DNA of 64,000 nt, from NCBI GenBank assembly GCA_030549775.1, contig CM060171.1, positions 58,772,360 to 58,836,359 on the forward strand, read 5' to 3'. Below the pieces are notes generated by a model that saw nothing but the letters and a program-made list of their open reading frames with translations, had not been told where the DNA came from and made no database searches. Position 1 is the stretch's first letter. The number at the start of each line of letters is the position of its first letter. Positions 48,801 to 60,800 of this stretch are shown in pieces. Origin of the DNA: Tamarix chinensis. Its lineage: Eukaryota; Streptophyta; Magnoliopsida; Caryophyllales; Tamaricaceae. A program made the position numbers and the translations under genes.

Positions 48801-51800
48801 TTAAGCTATGGGAAGGAACTCCTCATCAACAGTTAAAAATAAAGAATCTGAAAGGCTTCGTGCCTTGGTGCATAAGAGGCTTGATGGTAACCACCATGAA
48901 GTTGTGATCCAAAATTAATACACTTTAGAAATCAGCAAAGGAATTTGCGAATGCATGGAGCCATTCGGGTTGATCATGACTTTGCCCAATATTCGGCATA
49001 CTGCCTGTCAAGCGATAAAACCGTAGTCGTGGTATTGGGGTGTCACGAATAATAATATTTTATATGTCACAGTTGTTGTAGCATATTTTTTTCTTTTTAT
49101 TTTCACTACAAATATCAGTAAATGTCGGCAAACTATTGGTAAGTATGTGAAATTCTAAAATGGTCATGTGTCACGAATTTTGGTAGAATATTGATATATC
49201 ATCGATAAATACGTTAAATTTTAAACTGGTTGCGTATCGCCAATTTTGAGTCGTGGCCTACCTAAAATCCAAAAAATACTGACTAATATGCAGTATCAGA
49301 ACCGATATTTAATTGTATGCAGCCTGCTCACCCTTCCTTTTGCTACTCGTAAGTATAAAATAACCCATTGATCTCAGATCCTGCACACCAATATCGCAAC
49401 AACACTTGAGGAAGTCAGCCTTGCCATTAGAAGAAGGCAAATCACCCTGGAACTTCTCAGTGGTGCAAAGCACAATATTGAAGTCTCCTTACCGTATCCA
49501 AGGCTGATGCTACATTGTGATTCCCCCTTTCTGCTAGTGTTTTGGGCATAAATGAAGGAGAGAAAAAATGTGACATCTTCCTGGACTTCTTGCATATTAA
49601 AAGAAGGCAGTCAGTCCATTAGAAGAAAGAAAACCACCCTGGAACTTCTCAGTGGCACAAAGCACAATATTGAAGTCTCCTAACTGTATCCAAGGCTGAT
49701 GCTGCACTGTGATTCCCCCTTTCTGCTAGTGTTTTGGGCATAAATGAAGGAGAGAAAAAAAACTTGACATCCTCCTGGACTTCTTGGACGTCAGATATTA
49801 TTTTGATCAGAAGTGGAGATGAAAGCTACATTCCAAACAAGGAAGTCCCAAAGACACCATATTGTGCCATTTGGATGATTATCGTAATTTTGTAGATAGT
49901 TCTACCCTCTAGAAATTCTACTATATATTTCATCAAACTTATTTATTTTCAGCTTAGTCTCCAATAAACCAACAAGACTTAACTTGTTACGATTCACCCT
50001 CCTCGAACCTCCCTATGATTTGCTTATTTATTTATTTTTTCTCACAATACATGCACCAATCATAGATCATCAGGTTTATGATGTGGGAACATCCATCAAT
50101 CATCACACTCATCTACTTGTTAATTTTCCTTAGGTTAGGAGAACTTAAGTCTCCTCTAACTTGGACAATATTAGTAAATTAACTTACCTAACCATGCAAG
50201 CCGTCCATTTCCTGCTTAGACCGGCTCTAACATGGCTTCGATACGGCTCCTACACCAGCCATGCACATGCCTCTAGCAACCACAACTACTGTCCAACATG
50301 ACACACAAACTTCAGCAACCATAACTTCCAGCAATATTCGAAAATCAAGACGAGACGAGGGTTGGAGGTCAATAGCTACCAGCAGACTTGGGAAGGTAAA
50401 AATGCAACTTTCAAGACCTTAAATTAAGCTTTATTTAAGGCTTAAGCAGCCTCATAATCATCCACATCAATCGGCAGCCATCAAACATCCAAAAAGTCAT
50501 GTAATTTTCCTCTTTTAGTTTAACATGGTTGAAGTTCTTGTCTAAACTTTTCCTCATTGTATTCGCTTAAGCAGCCACCATTTTCTCAGCCTCCCAATCA
50601 GATTTAGGGACATTGGGAAAGTCCCTTACTGCCTTGTAGTTTTCGAAAATCTCCACCCCAAATCTCATACAGCTGATTGGTTTTTGGTTAAGTCCTAACT
50701 AGATTAGTTATTCTATTAGATAAACAAGTTAGTTAGGAAGTAACTAAATCAGTCTGGGTAAAAATGTCTTTTGAGCACCCATACACTCTTTAAGTATGGC
50801 GCTAAGTGGAATGGAGGCAGATCATCCTGGTTGCTAATATTCTAGTCGGCACACCCATACACACTACAATACTTGAGGGAAGAGTGTTGTTGTTGTGAGT
50901 TCAAAAATCTCACACACTTTGTCTCTAGTTGCAAAAGCTTATAGTGGTGTTTTTGAGTATTTGTTCTTCAAGAGCTCTTGAAGTTCTTATCATCCTCTTA
51001 TTTCCCTCATTCTCCTCTTTGTTTTCAATGGTTACCAACCCCATCAACCGCCATTACCTTAACTTGACCCAATTGTTTAGCTATAAGCATTAGTTTAGGT
51101 TTGTAATTGCCACCCATACTGCAAGATATAACTGGATCTCCATCATTCCTCATCTCCTTCTCAGCTGGTACTGGTAAATAAGGAGAAATAGGAGAAAACT
51201 TGTTGCGGGTAACTGCTAGCAGCCTTTCCTTTTTTTGGGGGGGGGGGAGTGAATGATACTCTGCCTGGGCTTCCTGCTGAATGCTGGCTAAAGCTACAAG
51301 CATTTGGTTTTCCTTCCTTTTTTCTTGATTCGAACCATCGTCCATTCATTCTTGTTGGCACCATCTTTAGACTTCTCATGGTCCTTTTCATCATTTTGCA
51401 TAGTTTTTCTCAACAATGAGAGCTAGTGTGTCCGAAGAGATCACTGTGGTGGCAATAGAGTGGCCTCCAGGATGTTGTGTATCAGTCCCCACCCTAGCTG
51501 CCTGATCAGTAGGTGATGAATCCAAATGGTGTGGGAGTTTAGGCTGCCGTTACTTATTGTTTCTTGAATTGTGGACTCAACTTTGGCGAATCAATCAAAC
51601 AGACTAGCAAGATCTCCCTGTGACACCAACCTTTGCCCTGGAGACTCCTTAGAACCAGCAGCCATAGGCATTGCAGAATCAGGGACCATGGAGGGGGGGC
51701 TTGGTGCAGTTAAATTCTCTGGCTATATTTATGTAGTTGGTAGGCTATATTTTCTGAGCTTTATCAGTATCTAATCAATTCTGATCCATGCCATTTCTGT

Positions 51801-54800
51801 AAAGGCCAGAGACTTTAGTTTCAAGTTTGGTCCCTGTCATGGGTGTATGACTGTAGGGTGCTTAAGGCCATCTAGGTATTGAAAGAATGCCTTTTCCACT
51901 CAAGTAAAGACATGCTCGGTGTTTACAGTGCTGGAGATGACCAAAGGTTAAGATATATTCTTATTCAACATGAGAAAATAGCTCGTAATCTTTCGAAAAT
52001 ATAATGAGCTAAAATTGAGAATTTTTTGGTGATGAGGGTGGCCAGATGGTTAGAGATTGAGAATTTGAGGGAAGACTGATGCATGGGGATTTTGGACTGT
52101 TGGGTGACTGTGGGGCATATCTTTAGGCTTACCATTTAGTTGATTTTCCATTTAAAGTTGTATGTCTTATTATAAAATTCTTTTTTCAAAGCCAATTAAA
52201 TGAAAAGAGTAGGATTCTTATCAAGAAAGCTTTTTATTCTCAATTTATGGCGGGCACCACCATTAATTCGAGTAAGAAAGTGGGGGAATGACAGGAGAAA
52301 GTTATGTTACTTTATAACAGAGAAAAGTTTGGCAGAAATTCAAGACCGTCTATCCACTGGGGATTAGAAAAAATGGAAGGTCTTTTGCCTGATAGGGAAT
52401 AAGCAAGAAGTGTTTCAATATTTGTTTATCAGTCTGTTTCATTACTTTAATGTTTATGAAGGCAGTTCTATCCAAGTTTTGATTTTCTCATATTTGTAAA
52501 TGTTGGACATGGTTTTATTGTAGATGGCTGTTCCTTGCCGTGTGTTTGTATTTCCTGAATATGTGTTACTGTTTCTAAGAAATGTGCTTTCTGACAGGAA
52601 ATGCTTCCTATGATTTTTGTAGGCTAAGAATCAGAAAGTTGGAGAAAAGCCACTTCTCTCTATCTCAACATTTATGCAGGTACTGTTTCTTTTTCTTTCA
52701 ACGTTTTGTGTGATTAGCAGTTTGAAAATTTTAATAGACTACTTCCTTCAAAGTATTTTGCTTTTGGTTTGGAAAGATTGACAAGAGACCTTTATATGTG
52801 AAAGGAAGAAGAAAGATTGGCCTGATGAGATGCTGGATACTTGCCTAATCAGTGGCAGTGCAGTGCTCTGCTTTATCTGCCGTTTGCTGGAAGTGAAAAA
52901 GAGAGATGTTGATAGGAAATTGAATCATCCAAGTCCAGGATAGTCTGTAAAATAAAATAGCTTCCCCAGTTTTTGGTTATGCCGCTCCTTACTTTCGTTT
53001 CATTTTAAAAGTTGAGACATTTTATCTACGCACTGTTATAGAAGAACCTCTATAAGATGGCATTTTGTTGAAGAGATGACATATTAAAGCAGAAGGTAAA
53101 AGCCATATTGTGAATGCCATACAAGCATGCCAACTATTATGGGGCTTGAGTCTGGCCAAGAATATCAACTGGGTCATTTAGCATAGTCTGAACAGCTTAA
53201 GGAACATTAGTGTGCTGCTAGTAAGAGCTCTGTTCTCTGTTGTGAGTATTGAGAACAGGCCTAAATTGGGTTCTTTTCTGGGCTAGGCAACTTTCCAGGT
53301 TGTTACGTATTATGGGATTATTATTACTGCAGAATATAACATCATGATTTTATTTGAGTGAATGTCGATGGTGAAGTCAAATTAGGAGAATCAATATTGA
53401 ATACCTTGTAATGTAATCAGCTTGTGGCACATTTGAACTATCAACAAATTATATCTAGGTTTTGTGCTTTTATAAATGATGATTATAAGGAAGAGGGTTT
53501 TCCTTGAAACTTTTCTTTTTTGTATGTAAGCAACTCAACTGTGTTGGAGTCTTTTTCGTGACTTCAAACCACTAACATTTTCCAATTTGGCATTGAATGG
53601 GTAGCTTATCTGACCAAAGCTGGGCACGAGGGTCTTATCTCAATTATCTTTTGCTTTCTTTTGATTTCTTTTTCTTTGTTGTTGCTGAATTTCTCAGCAT
53701 TTTCTGCTGCTGCTTGTCTTACAATGTGGATTCCTAAATTGCAGGCTGCTCGTAGCAATGTATTTCTAGCTGTACCTGCCTTTCTATATGCTGTTAACAA
53801 CTATCTGAAGTTCATCATGCAGGTATAGCTGGTTTACAGGAATCTGATTTTGCCTGCTCGCTGTAGATTCATTTTTTTTGATGTTGCTTATTTCAGTACC
53901 TTTATCAGAGAAATATTTTGTCATGACCCAGACTTGAAGACTCAGGGTTTCTTACTGTAGCTGGGGTCTGATCCTGAACCACATAGGTTGATCAGAACCT
54001 TTAGACGTCTTTCTTGACTTAGGCTTCTTGCGCTGGTTACTTTTGTAACCCTTAAGGATTATAAATTTAGGGTTTAGCTAAACGGGGTTTTGGGGAATTG
54101 GGAATTAATTGATTGAGTTCGGGAGAGAGATAGGTAGAGAGAGGGGAGATGATGGAGGGGGTTGGGGAGTCTGGAATTAACAATGATTCCATAATTCTCC
54201 CAGTTTGTCTATTAGGTCTGGCTTAGAGACTTATTTATACAAACTAATCATGGGCTTAAGCCCTTATTTAATATGGTAATTATTCCTCACTCACTTAAAA
54301 GGAATATCACCAATATCTAGCTGTCTAATAGCCAGATATAATATCTCTTATATCTTTAATATTATGCTAGACAAACCTTCCTAATATTGCTTAAATAGTT
54401 CCCTTAAATGCTAAAATTCTACTAAATATAATATGATCTTCCTTATATTAAGAATTATTTTATAAGTTACAGTTTAATATCAAAATTGAATATGTGAGAG
54501 CCCGCAACAGGTCTGGTCTTGACATTACTTCCCTCCTTCGGTTCAAGCTCGTCCTTAAGCATTAAGCATAGGTCTTGCTTCTGGATGGTAGTGCGGAGAC
54601 CCAATCTGGTCAAACTCTGGTAGCTTTTGGTACTCTACTAACAACTTCACTTTTCCATGGGTAGTTTGGTATGCCCTAATTTGCTTAGGCAATGGTAGAA
54701 TATGCTTTTCTTCTGACTTAGAAAAAAACTAAGCTCTTGGGTGCTCCTACTAGGGCCACAAATAGTTCTAGGCTCTCTGGTGGATTCACGGAGCCAACAT

Positions 54801-57800
54801 AATGGTCCATTGCTTGAGTTTTTGGTGTTCTCTGATGAGCTCCTAAAGTTGCAGTGAGGATTGTTCATTGAGTAATGGCTAAATTCCTACAGTTGCATTG
54901 TGCCCAGGCAAATGGGAGCTATTAGAGGTGTCTCTTGGAATTTAGGTGACATCAGGAAAGGTAACAACAATGTATTGGAGAATGGAAGCCAGTGATCTAT
55001 GAGGTAGGTTTGATTGCTGCTCCTTGTCACAGCTCTAGATTTTGGACAGTGCTGATCAGGTGAGAGGAATAGTAGTGGGTGGTGCTAGGTAAGGCGAGTG
55101 CTTTGGTGGTTTGATGGGTGGCCAGGTTGGTGGAGGAGTGGTGGGGTGTTATAGGGGGCAGCAAAGGCTGTGAAGGAAGGCCAAGGGGGGACGGTGTTAG
55201 GTGAGGCTACAGTAGTTGGGATTGGGGTGTTGTGGGTTATGGTGGTGGTGGGGAAGGCTCGGTTGAGGCTGACGAGACTATCGAGGGCTTTGTTGAGGGC
55301 CTGCAAGGGTGACCCGAGGGGCGGCTACTTGGATGGAAGTGGTGGTGGCTATGGCCGCTAGTGATGGCATCAAAGTGGGATCAATTTTGAACTCTAAGTA
55401 ATTTTTTCTTAATCGCACACATGCTTTCAAGCAAATATTGTCCCCATTGGTTCCTTTCTTAAATCGATTTGAGGATTGTCATAATTCGGAGTTTAGCTAC
55501 GGTATCAAGCTTTGATACCAATTTGTCATGACCCGGACCCAAAGACTCAAGGTTTCCTACTATAGTTGGTGTATGGTCGTGAACCACATGTCAATTAGAG
55601 GCTCTTGACCTCTTTCGTGACTTAGCTTTCTTATACTAGTTTCTTTTGTAACCGATAGGGATTATGATTTTAGGGTTTTGCTAAATTGGGTTTTGGGTAA
55701 TTAGGAATTAATTAATTGAGTATTGGGGGAGAGAGAGAGGTAGAGAGAGGGTAAAAGATGTAGGGGGTTGGAGGAGTTAGGAACTAACGATTCGTCAATG
55801 CTCCCCCCTTACCCGTTAGGTTTGGCTTAGAGCGTTCATTATACTTTTACAAACTAATGTGCTTCAACTTGATGTGTGTGGGAGGGTGTAATATTCAATT
55901 ATGTGGATCTAATGGTTCGAATGGAGTTTGGATGAGATGGTAAAGGCTCGGTGATGGTGAGTTTAAAGACTAAAGTGTCGAAAGTGATGCAAATAAGATG
56001 ATGGTGGTTCGAATTAGGGTAGAAAAATGATGATGGTGATTCGTTGATGGTGATGATGATTCGATGTTGATGAATTAATGATGAATGTGATTCAAATATG
56101 ATGAGATGATGATGATGAGGTTTCAAAAGTTAGGGTTTGGATGATGGTTAGAGTTGTGGTTTAGGGTTATGGTTAGGGTTTGGTTCAAAGAAGAGGAAAT
56201 AAGGTGGTGTTTGGTTGGTATGGATGGTTAGGGTTTTGATTTAATATTTTAGGGCTTCGGTTTTGTATACCGATTTAGGGTTGGGTTTAACCACGAAATA
56301 GAGTAGGATTTTGATGGTAATTAGGGCAGGAAAATATTTATTAAGATTAGTAGAAAAGATATGGATTAATCTCTAATTTACGCAGACGAAGAGATTTAAA
56401 CTTTCAAGCAAACCGTTCACACAGATTCAGTTTACTTGAGCTTTAACTCACACAGAATTCAATCAATGTTGATCTTCAACTTCAATTCTTCATTCAATTA
56501 TCATAATATGTGCCATATGCTCGACATTTATGAATAATTTAACCTTTCTACCATTAGCTAAAGCATATTCCAAAAGATTCCAAGCTAAAAGATATTATGC
56601 TACTTTTATGCTAACTTTATGCTACTTTATGCTAACTATATTCTCCTACTTTATTAATTAATTAATAAATTGTCTAAATAACTTAATAATGCTTGAAAAT
56701 CCTGCCAACATCCTCCTCATGCACGTGGTTACTCCCTCCTTGCATGCCATGCATGCCATGCACATGCATGTAGACATTTAATTGCTTGTTTGTTACGTTT
56801 TTAGCAACGTTACCATCCGTTGGTCTTCAAATTTGTGGGAGACACTTTCCAAATGAAGAATAATTGTTTCCATAATTATGAAAGCCAATTCTTGGGTGTT
56901 TGCTCCTGCATTACAACCTTTATTTTATATTGTAATTATTTCTCACACACTTAAAAGAAATATTAACCAATGTCTTGTTGCCTAATAGCTAGATATGATA
57001 TCTCTAATATTATGCTAGTAAAACCTTCCTAATATTGCTTAAATAATTCCCTTGAGTGCTAAAATTACACTAAATATAGCAAAATCTTACTGATATCTGA
57101 AATATTAGAAACTATATCATAAAAGTACCGACAAGTATCACAATTGACTGATATGTTATGGGCCCTCATAACAGGTCTGGCTGTGACATATTTACATGAT
57201 ATTATTGATGAAACATGTAAAAAATTCAGCCATATGCTCAATTTAATCAGCTAAAATTTAAATCATCCTGAGCCTTAACTGCTTCCCATCATGTGCATCT
57301 AAAGGTGTTAAGCCCCATAAGTGAGAGAACCCTCTTGTTTTATCATTTCCATCCATAGAACTATCCATAGAACTATAGCTATATAATTGTCTTAGATATA
57401 TGGTCTTGTGGAGGTATTCCTTCTTGGTCTGAGATATCAGTATCAAAAGGCAAATAATGTTAATATTTCCTAGCTCATCCCAACATTATGATGAAAAAGA
57501 AAAGGTTCATTTGATGAAAATGATTTGGTAGTCTAATGTGTAATTGTTTATGGTACATTGGCTCAGTTGTTTTTGTGGACATCATAGAAAACCTCCCCTC
57601 TCCCCCCTCTCCCCCTCCTACTGCTTGGGGATAGGGGGTGAGTTCATCTTTTGCTGTTCATTGGGCTGTCTGTAGTTCCTAAATGCTAACTTCTTATTGG
57701 ATGGATAGTTGTGAAGTGGAAATCTTGATTTTCAGGTATTTCAAACATCACCTTAACTAAGCCTTCTTATGATTATTGCACAGCTCTACTTCAATCCTGC

Positions 57801-60800
57801 CACAGTAAAGATGCTGAGCAATTTGAAGGTTGGTTATTGGCTTCTTTTTTATTCTCTCTAGTCTGTGTCTTTAATTATACTTCAGAGCATATATCAATTT
57901 CCTCTGTAATTAATTTGTTTTGATGGTATTACAGCCAAACCATTTCTTTTATTTGTTCTTGTCTATCTGGGATCTTAGTGTTTGGGAAACTCAATGGGTC
58001 TACATGCTATCTAACCCATATGTTAATGGCGTGTTAACCAGTCTAGGGGAAGACCACTCCCTAAGGTTCATGCTATCTGTCTGCTAATTACTTCTGGAGG
58101 CTCATATTAGGAAAAAATAATCGCAAAGAAATATCATGCTAAAAATTTGAATACATCACTCCTGCTCTTTTAGGGAGTTGACATGTCCAGTACTATTTTC
58201 CATCTGGGGAGGTTCCTGATGAAGTACTTTTATTTCTGTGCTAATTGTTTCATAGCATGATGGCAGTGGTTTTGGAGGCTAACTGATGCTTGTGTTGATT
58301 GTCTATGATTTCTCATGGCCTTCTTTTATTACTGTATGATTACACATGTACTCATCTCTGTTTAGGGAATTTTATTTTGTGTTCGAATAGGTGCATGACA
58401 AATTATGAGATATATTATATTACCGGGCTCTACTTGTAATGTGACACGGCATGATTTTCATTTAAAACAAAAACAGCAGTATCAATTGCCTTATCTATGT
58501 TTCCATTTATTTTTTACTTATATTTCTTCATACATGTAGATTTTATATTTTCTTAAGTTGCAATAAGATTAGGATTCTTTTGGTCACTAAAATTATCACA
58601 TATGACTTTTGCTTGACAACTGTTATTGTGATCTTGAGTGTACAGGTTTTGGTGATTGCTGTTTTATTGAAAATAATTATGCGACGCAAGTTTTCTATTA
58701 TTCAGGTAAGTTTGCTCGGTGGACCTAAGTTGCATCTGCTCGACTCTAACTAGAAAATGGAATCGCTTTTTATCTTGAAAAAACACTTTCCAATGCTCTG
58801 TTTCTCAATATTACTCCAGTGGGAGGCTCTGGCTCTGCTGCTGATAGGGATTAGTTTGAATCAAATGCGTTCTTTGCCTGAGGGAACTACTGCCATGGGG
58901 CTTCCAGTGGCAACAGGAGCATATTTGTACACATTGATTTTTGTAAGTGATCTTCTGTTCTTTGTATTGTGATGTGATTCAATGCTGAGGCTTATTGCAA
59001 CCATTTACAGTTGAAAACCTAGTGGCTGTGGATTTAAGTTGTAAAAACTCTCTTTCCCAACTTAAATTTTCATCTGTCGCTCCACAGTATGCCTGCAGTG
59101 TATATTTGAGTTTGTTGATTCTTAACCCAATTTGGACTTGCAGGTAACAGTCCCATCTATGGCATCCGTTTTCAATGAGTATGCCTTGAAGAGCCAATAT
59201 GACACAAGCATATATCTTCAAGTAAGTATATTTATCTTTGGGTTGTACAGCTTACCTTTCCATTTTGTGATGGCTGCTTGAGTTGTTTGCAGCGGTCCAT
59301 ACTTCATTGTTCTGTGGTTTTTTGTTTTTGAAATATGACATTGAGTTCATGTCTAACATTCATTATGTGGCTATTTTGATCCTCTTCCCTTTGCCCCTCT
59401 TTGGATGAGCAACTTCAGTGTCTCTACACCAGTTTATCATAATCTGTTTTCCCCACTTCTTTGCCTGCTCCCTAGATGAAGAAATGATTTGCCTTAAGAA
59501 ATTCCTAAAGAACTTGTCAAATCCATAAAAATGCTGCATTCATCACAGTTTATGATCTAAAACGCCAGAAGCAGATGCCTTCTTTTTGTTCCTCCTCGGA
59601 TGAGCAGCTTCAGTGTCTATCTCAGATTATCATAATATATTTCCCTTACTTCTTGCCTGCTCTCTAGACATATAAATGATTTACCTCAAGAAATTCCCAA
59701 AATATTAGTTGTCAAATCCATAGAAATGCTGCATTCATCACAGTTCCTCATCTAAAAAGCCAGAAGCAGATGTATGTATGTATGCATGTATATGTATATA
59801 TATCAACTTGCTGAGTTAGTAGTTGTTGCTATAGTTGGTAAGTATGTCCATCTATTTGAGATTGACACATATTGTTTTATTCTAAACAACAACCTGGAAT
59901 TGTCTCAAGATCATATTCTTCTTAAAGTGTCTACAACAGTATGCTAGCTCAATGTTCGTTACTTCATACATAAGAAAAATGTAGCAACAGTGATTTGCGG
60001 TCATGTCAATCAAATAGTTTATCCAAAAGATCATGTCGATGGATCTGGTCCTTTCTGTAATTTTATACTATGTTCCTACACGCACCATCACATGAATGCC
60101 CTTTTTCTTGGGGGGAGGGGGTCTTGAAGCATGGCTTTAACAGACTCACCTTAGACCATACACTTCTAATATTTTTGAGGTTATTGAGGGAGTCTGGATT
60201 TAAACACTAGACCTCTCGGTCATAACGACTCTTTCTAATAACCTTTTTATCCAAAAGTCTAAGCTAATTAGGTCCTATCTATAATTTTATACTATTCTCC
60301 AATAGGTGAAAATGTAGTTTCCTGCATTTTTTCAAGAGCCCCTTTCCAAACATCAAAAAGAGAAATTGGAAGAATTAAAGTCCACTGTCAATATTAAGTG
60401 CTTCTATTCAGAATGAATCTTGGATTGTACATTTGTTTTAGGGAATCTATTTGTGGGATGACGTGCATTTGCTGTCAACTCAAAATTTTTGTTTGTACAT
60501 TTATGATTTTTAGTTCTTGTTACCTTCTGTTGGTTACGGTTCTTCTTCCCTTGCCTTTTCTTCTCTTTAATGGAAATTGCACGCATCTTGATGGTTTTGT
60601 GGCCCGGGTAGGTGCAGTGAGTAGGAAAGTGAAGGGTGTTTGTTTTGTGTATTTGTGTGGGGTTGGGGGAGATGGGGCTGCATCCTGACTAAATTATGTC
60701 TAAGTAGGAGGGAAAAACACTGATGTTTGACTCCAGGAAATGATGCCTGCATTACTTTTACTTGTTTCTTGTCCATTATAGCGACTTCTAATTTCATTAC

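Larger units (their letters stand above)
53919..57188 (-). mobile_element. Short non-autonomous LTR retrotransposon in intron 4
   Basis: LTRs are 53,919-54,524 (606 bp) and 55,524-57,188 (the latter enlarged by an insertion). They begin TGTCATGACCC on plus and end TCTGG..TGACA. The TSD TATTT is perfect on both sides. The minus-oriented primer-binding site TGGTATCAAAGC lies three bases from the right LTR, and the purine tract GAAGGAGGGAAGTAA (minus) abuts the left LTR. The interior is only about 1 kb. It has a P/T-rich gag-leader-like open frame (55,306-55,085) but no protease, RT or integrase, so it must have depended on a helper. It is antisense to the transporter gene and removed by splicing. 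Confidence 0.9.

Noticed and set aside
55887..56915. Solo LTR bounded by TGTAATATTC and GCATTACA
   Set aside because: Flanking five bases (GAGGG and ACCTT) do not match, and the inferred breakpoints from LTR alignment are slightly different. It is kept only as an unknown insertion.
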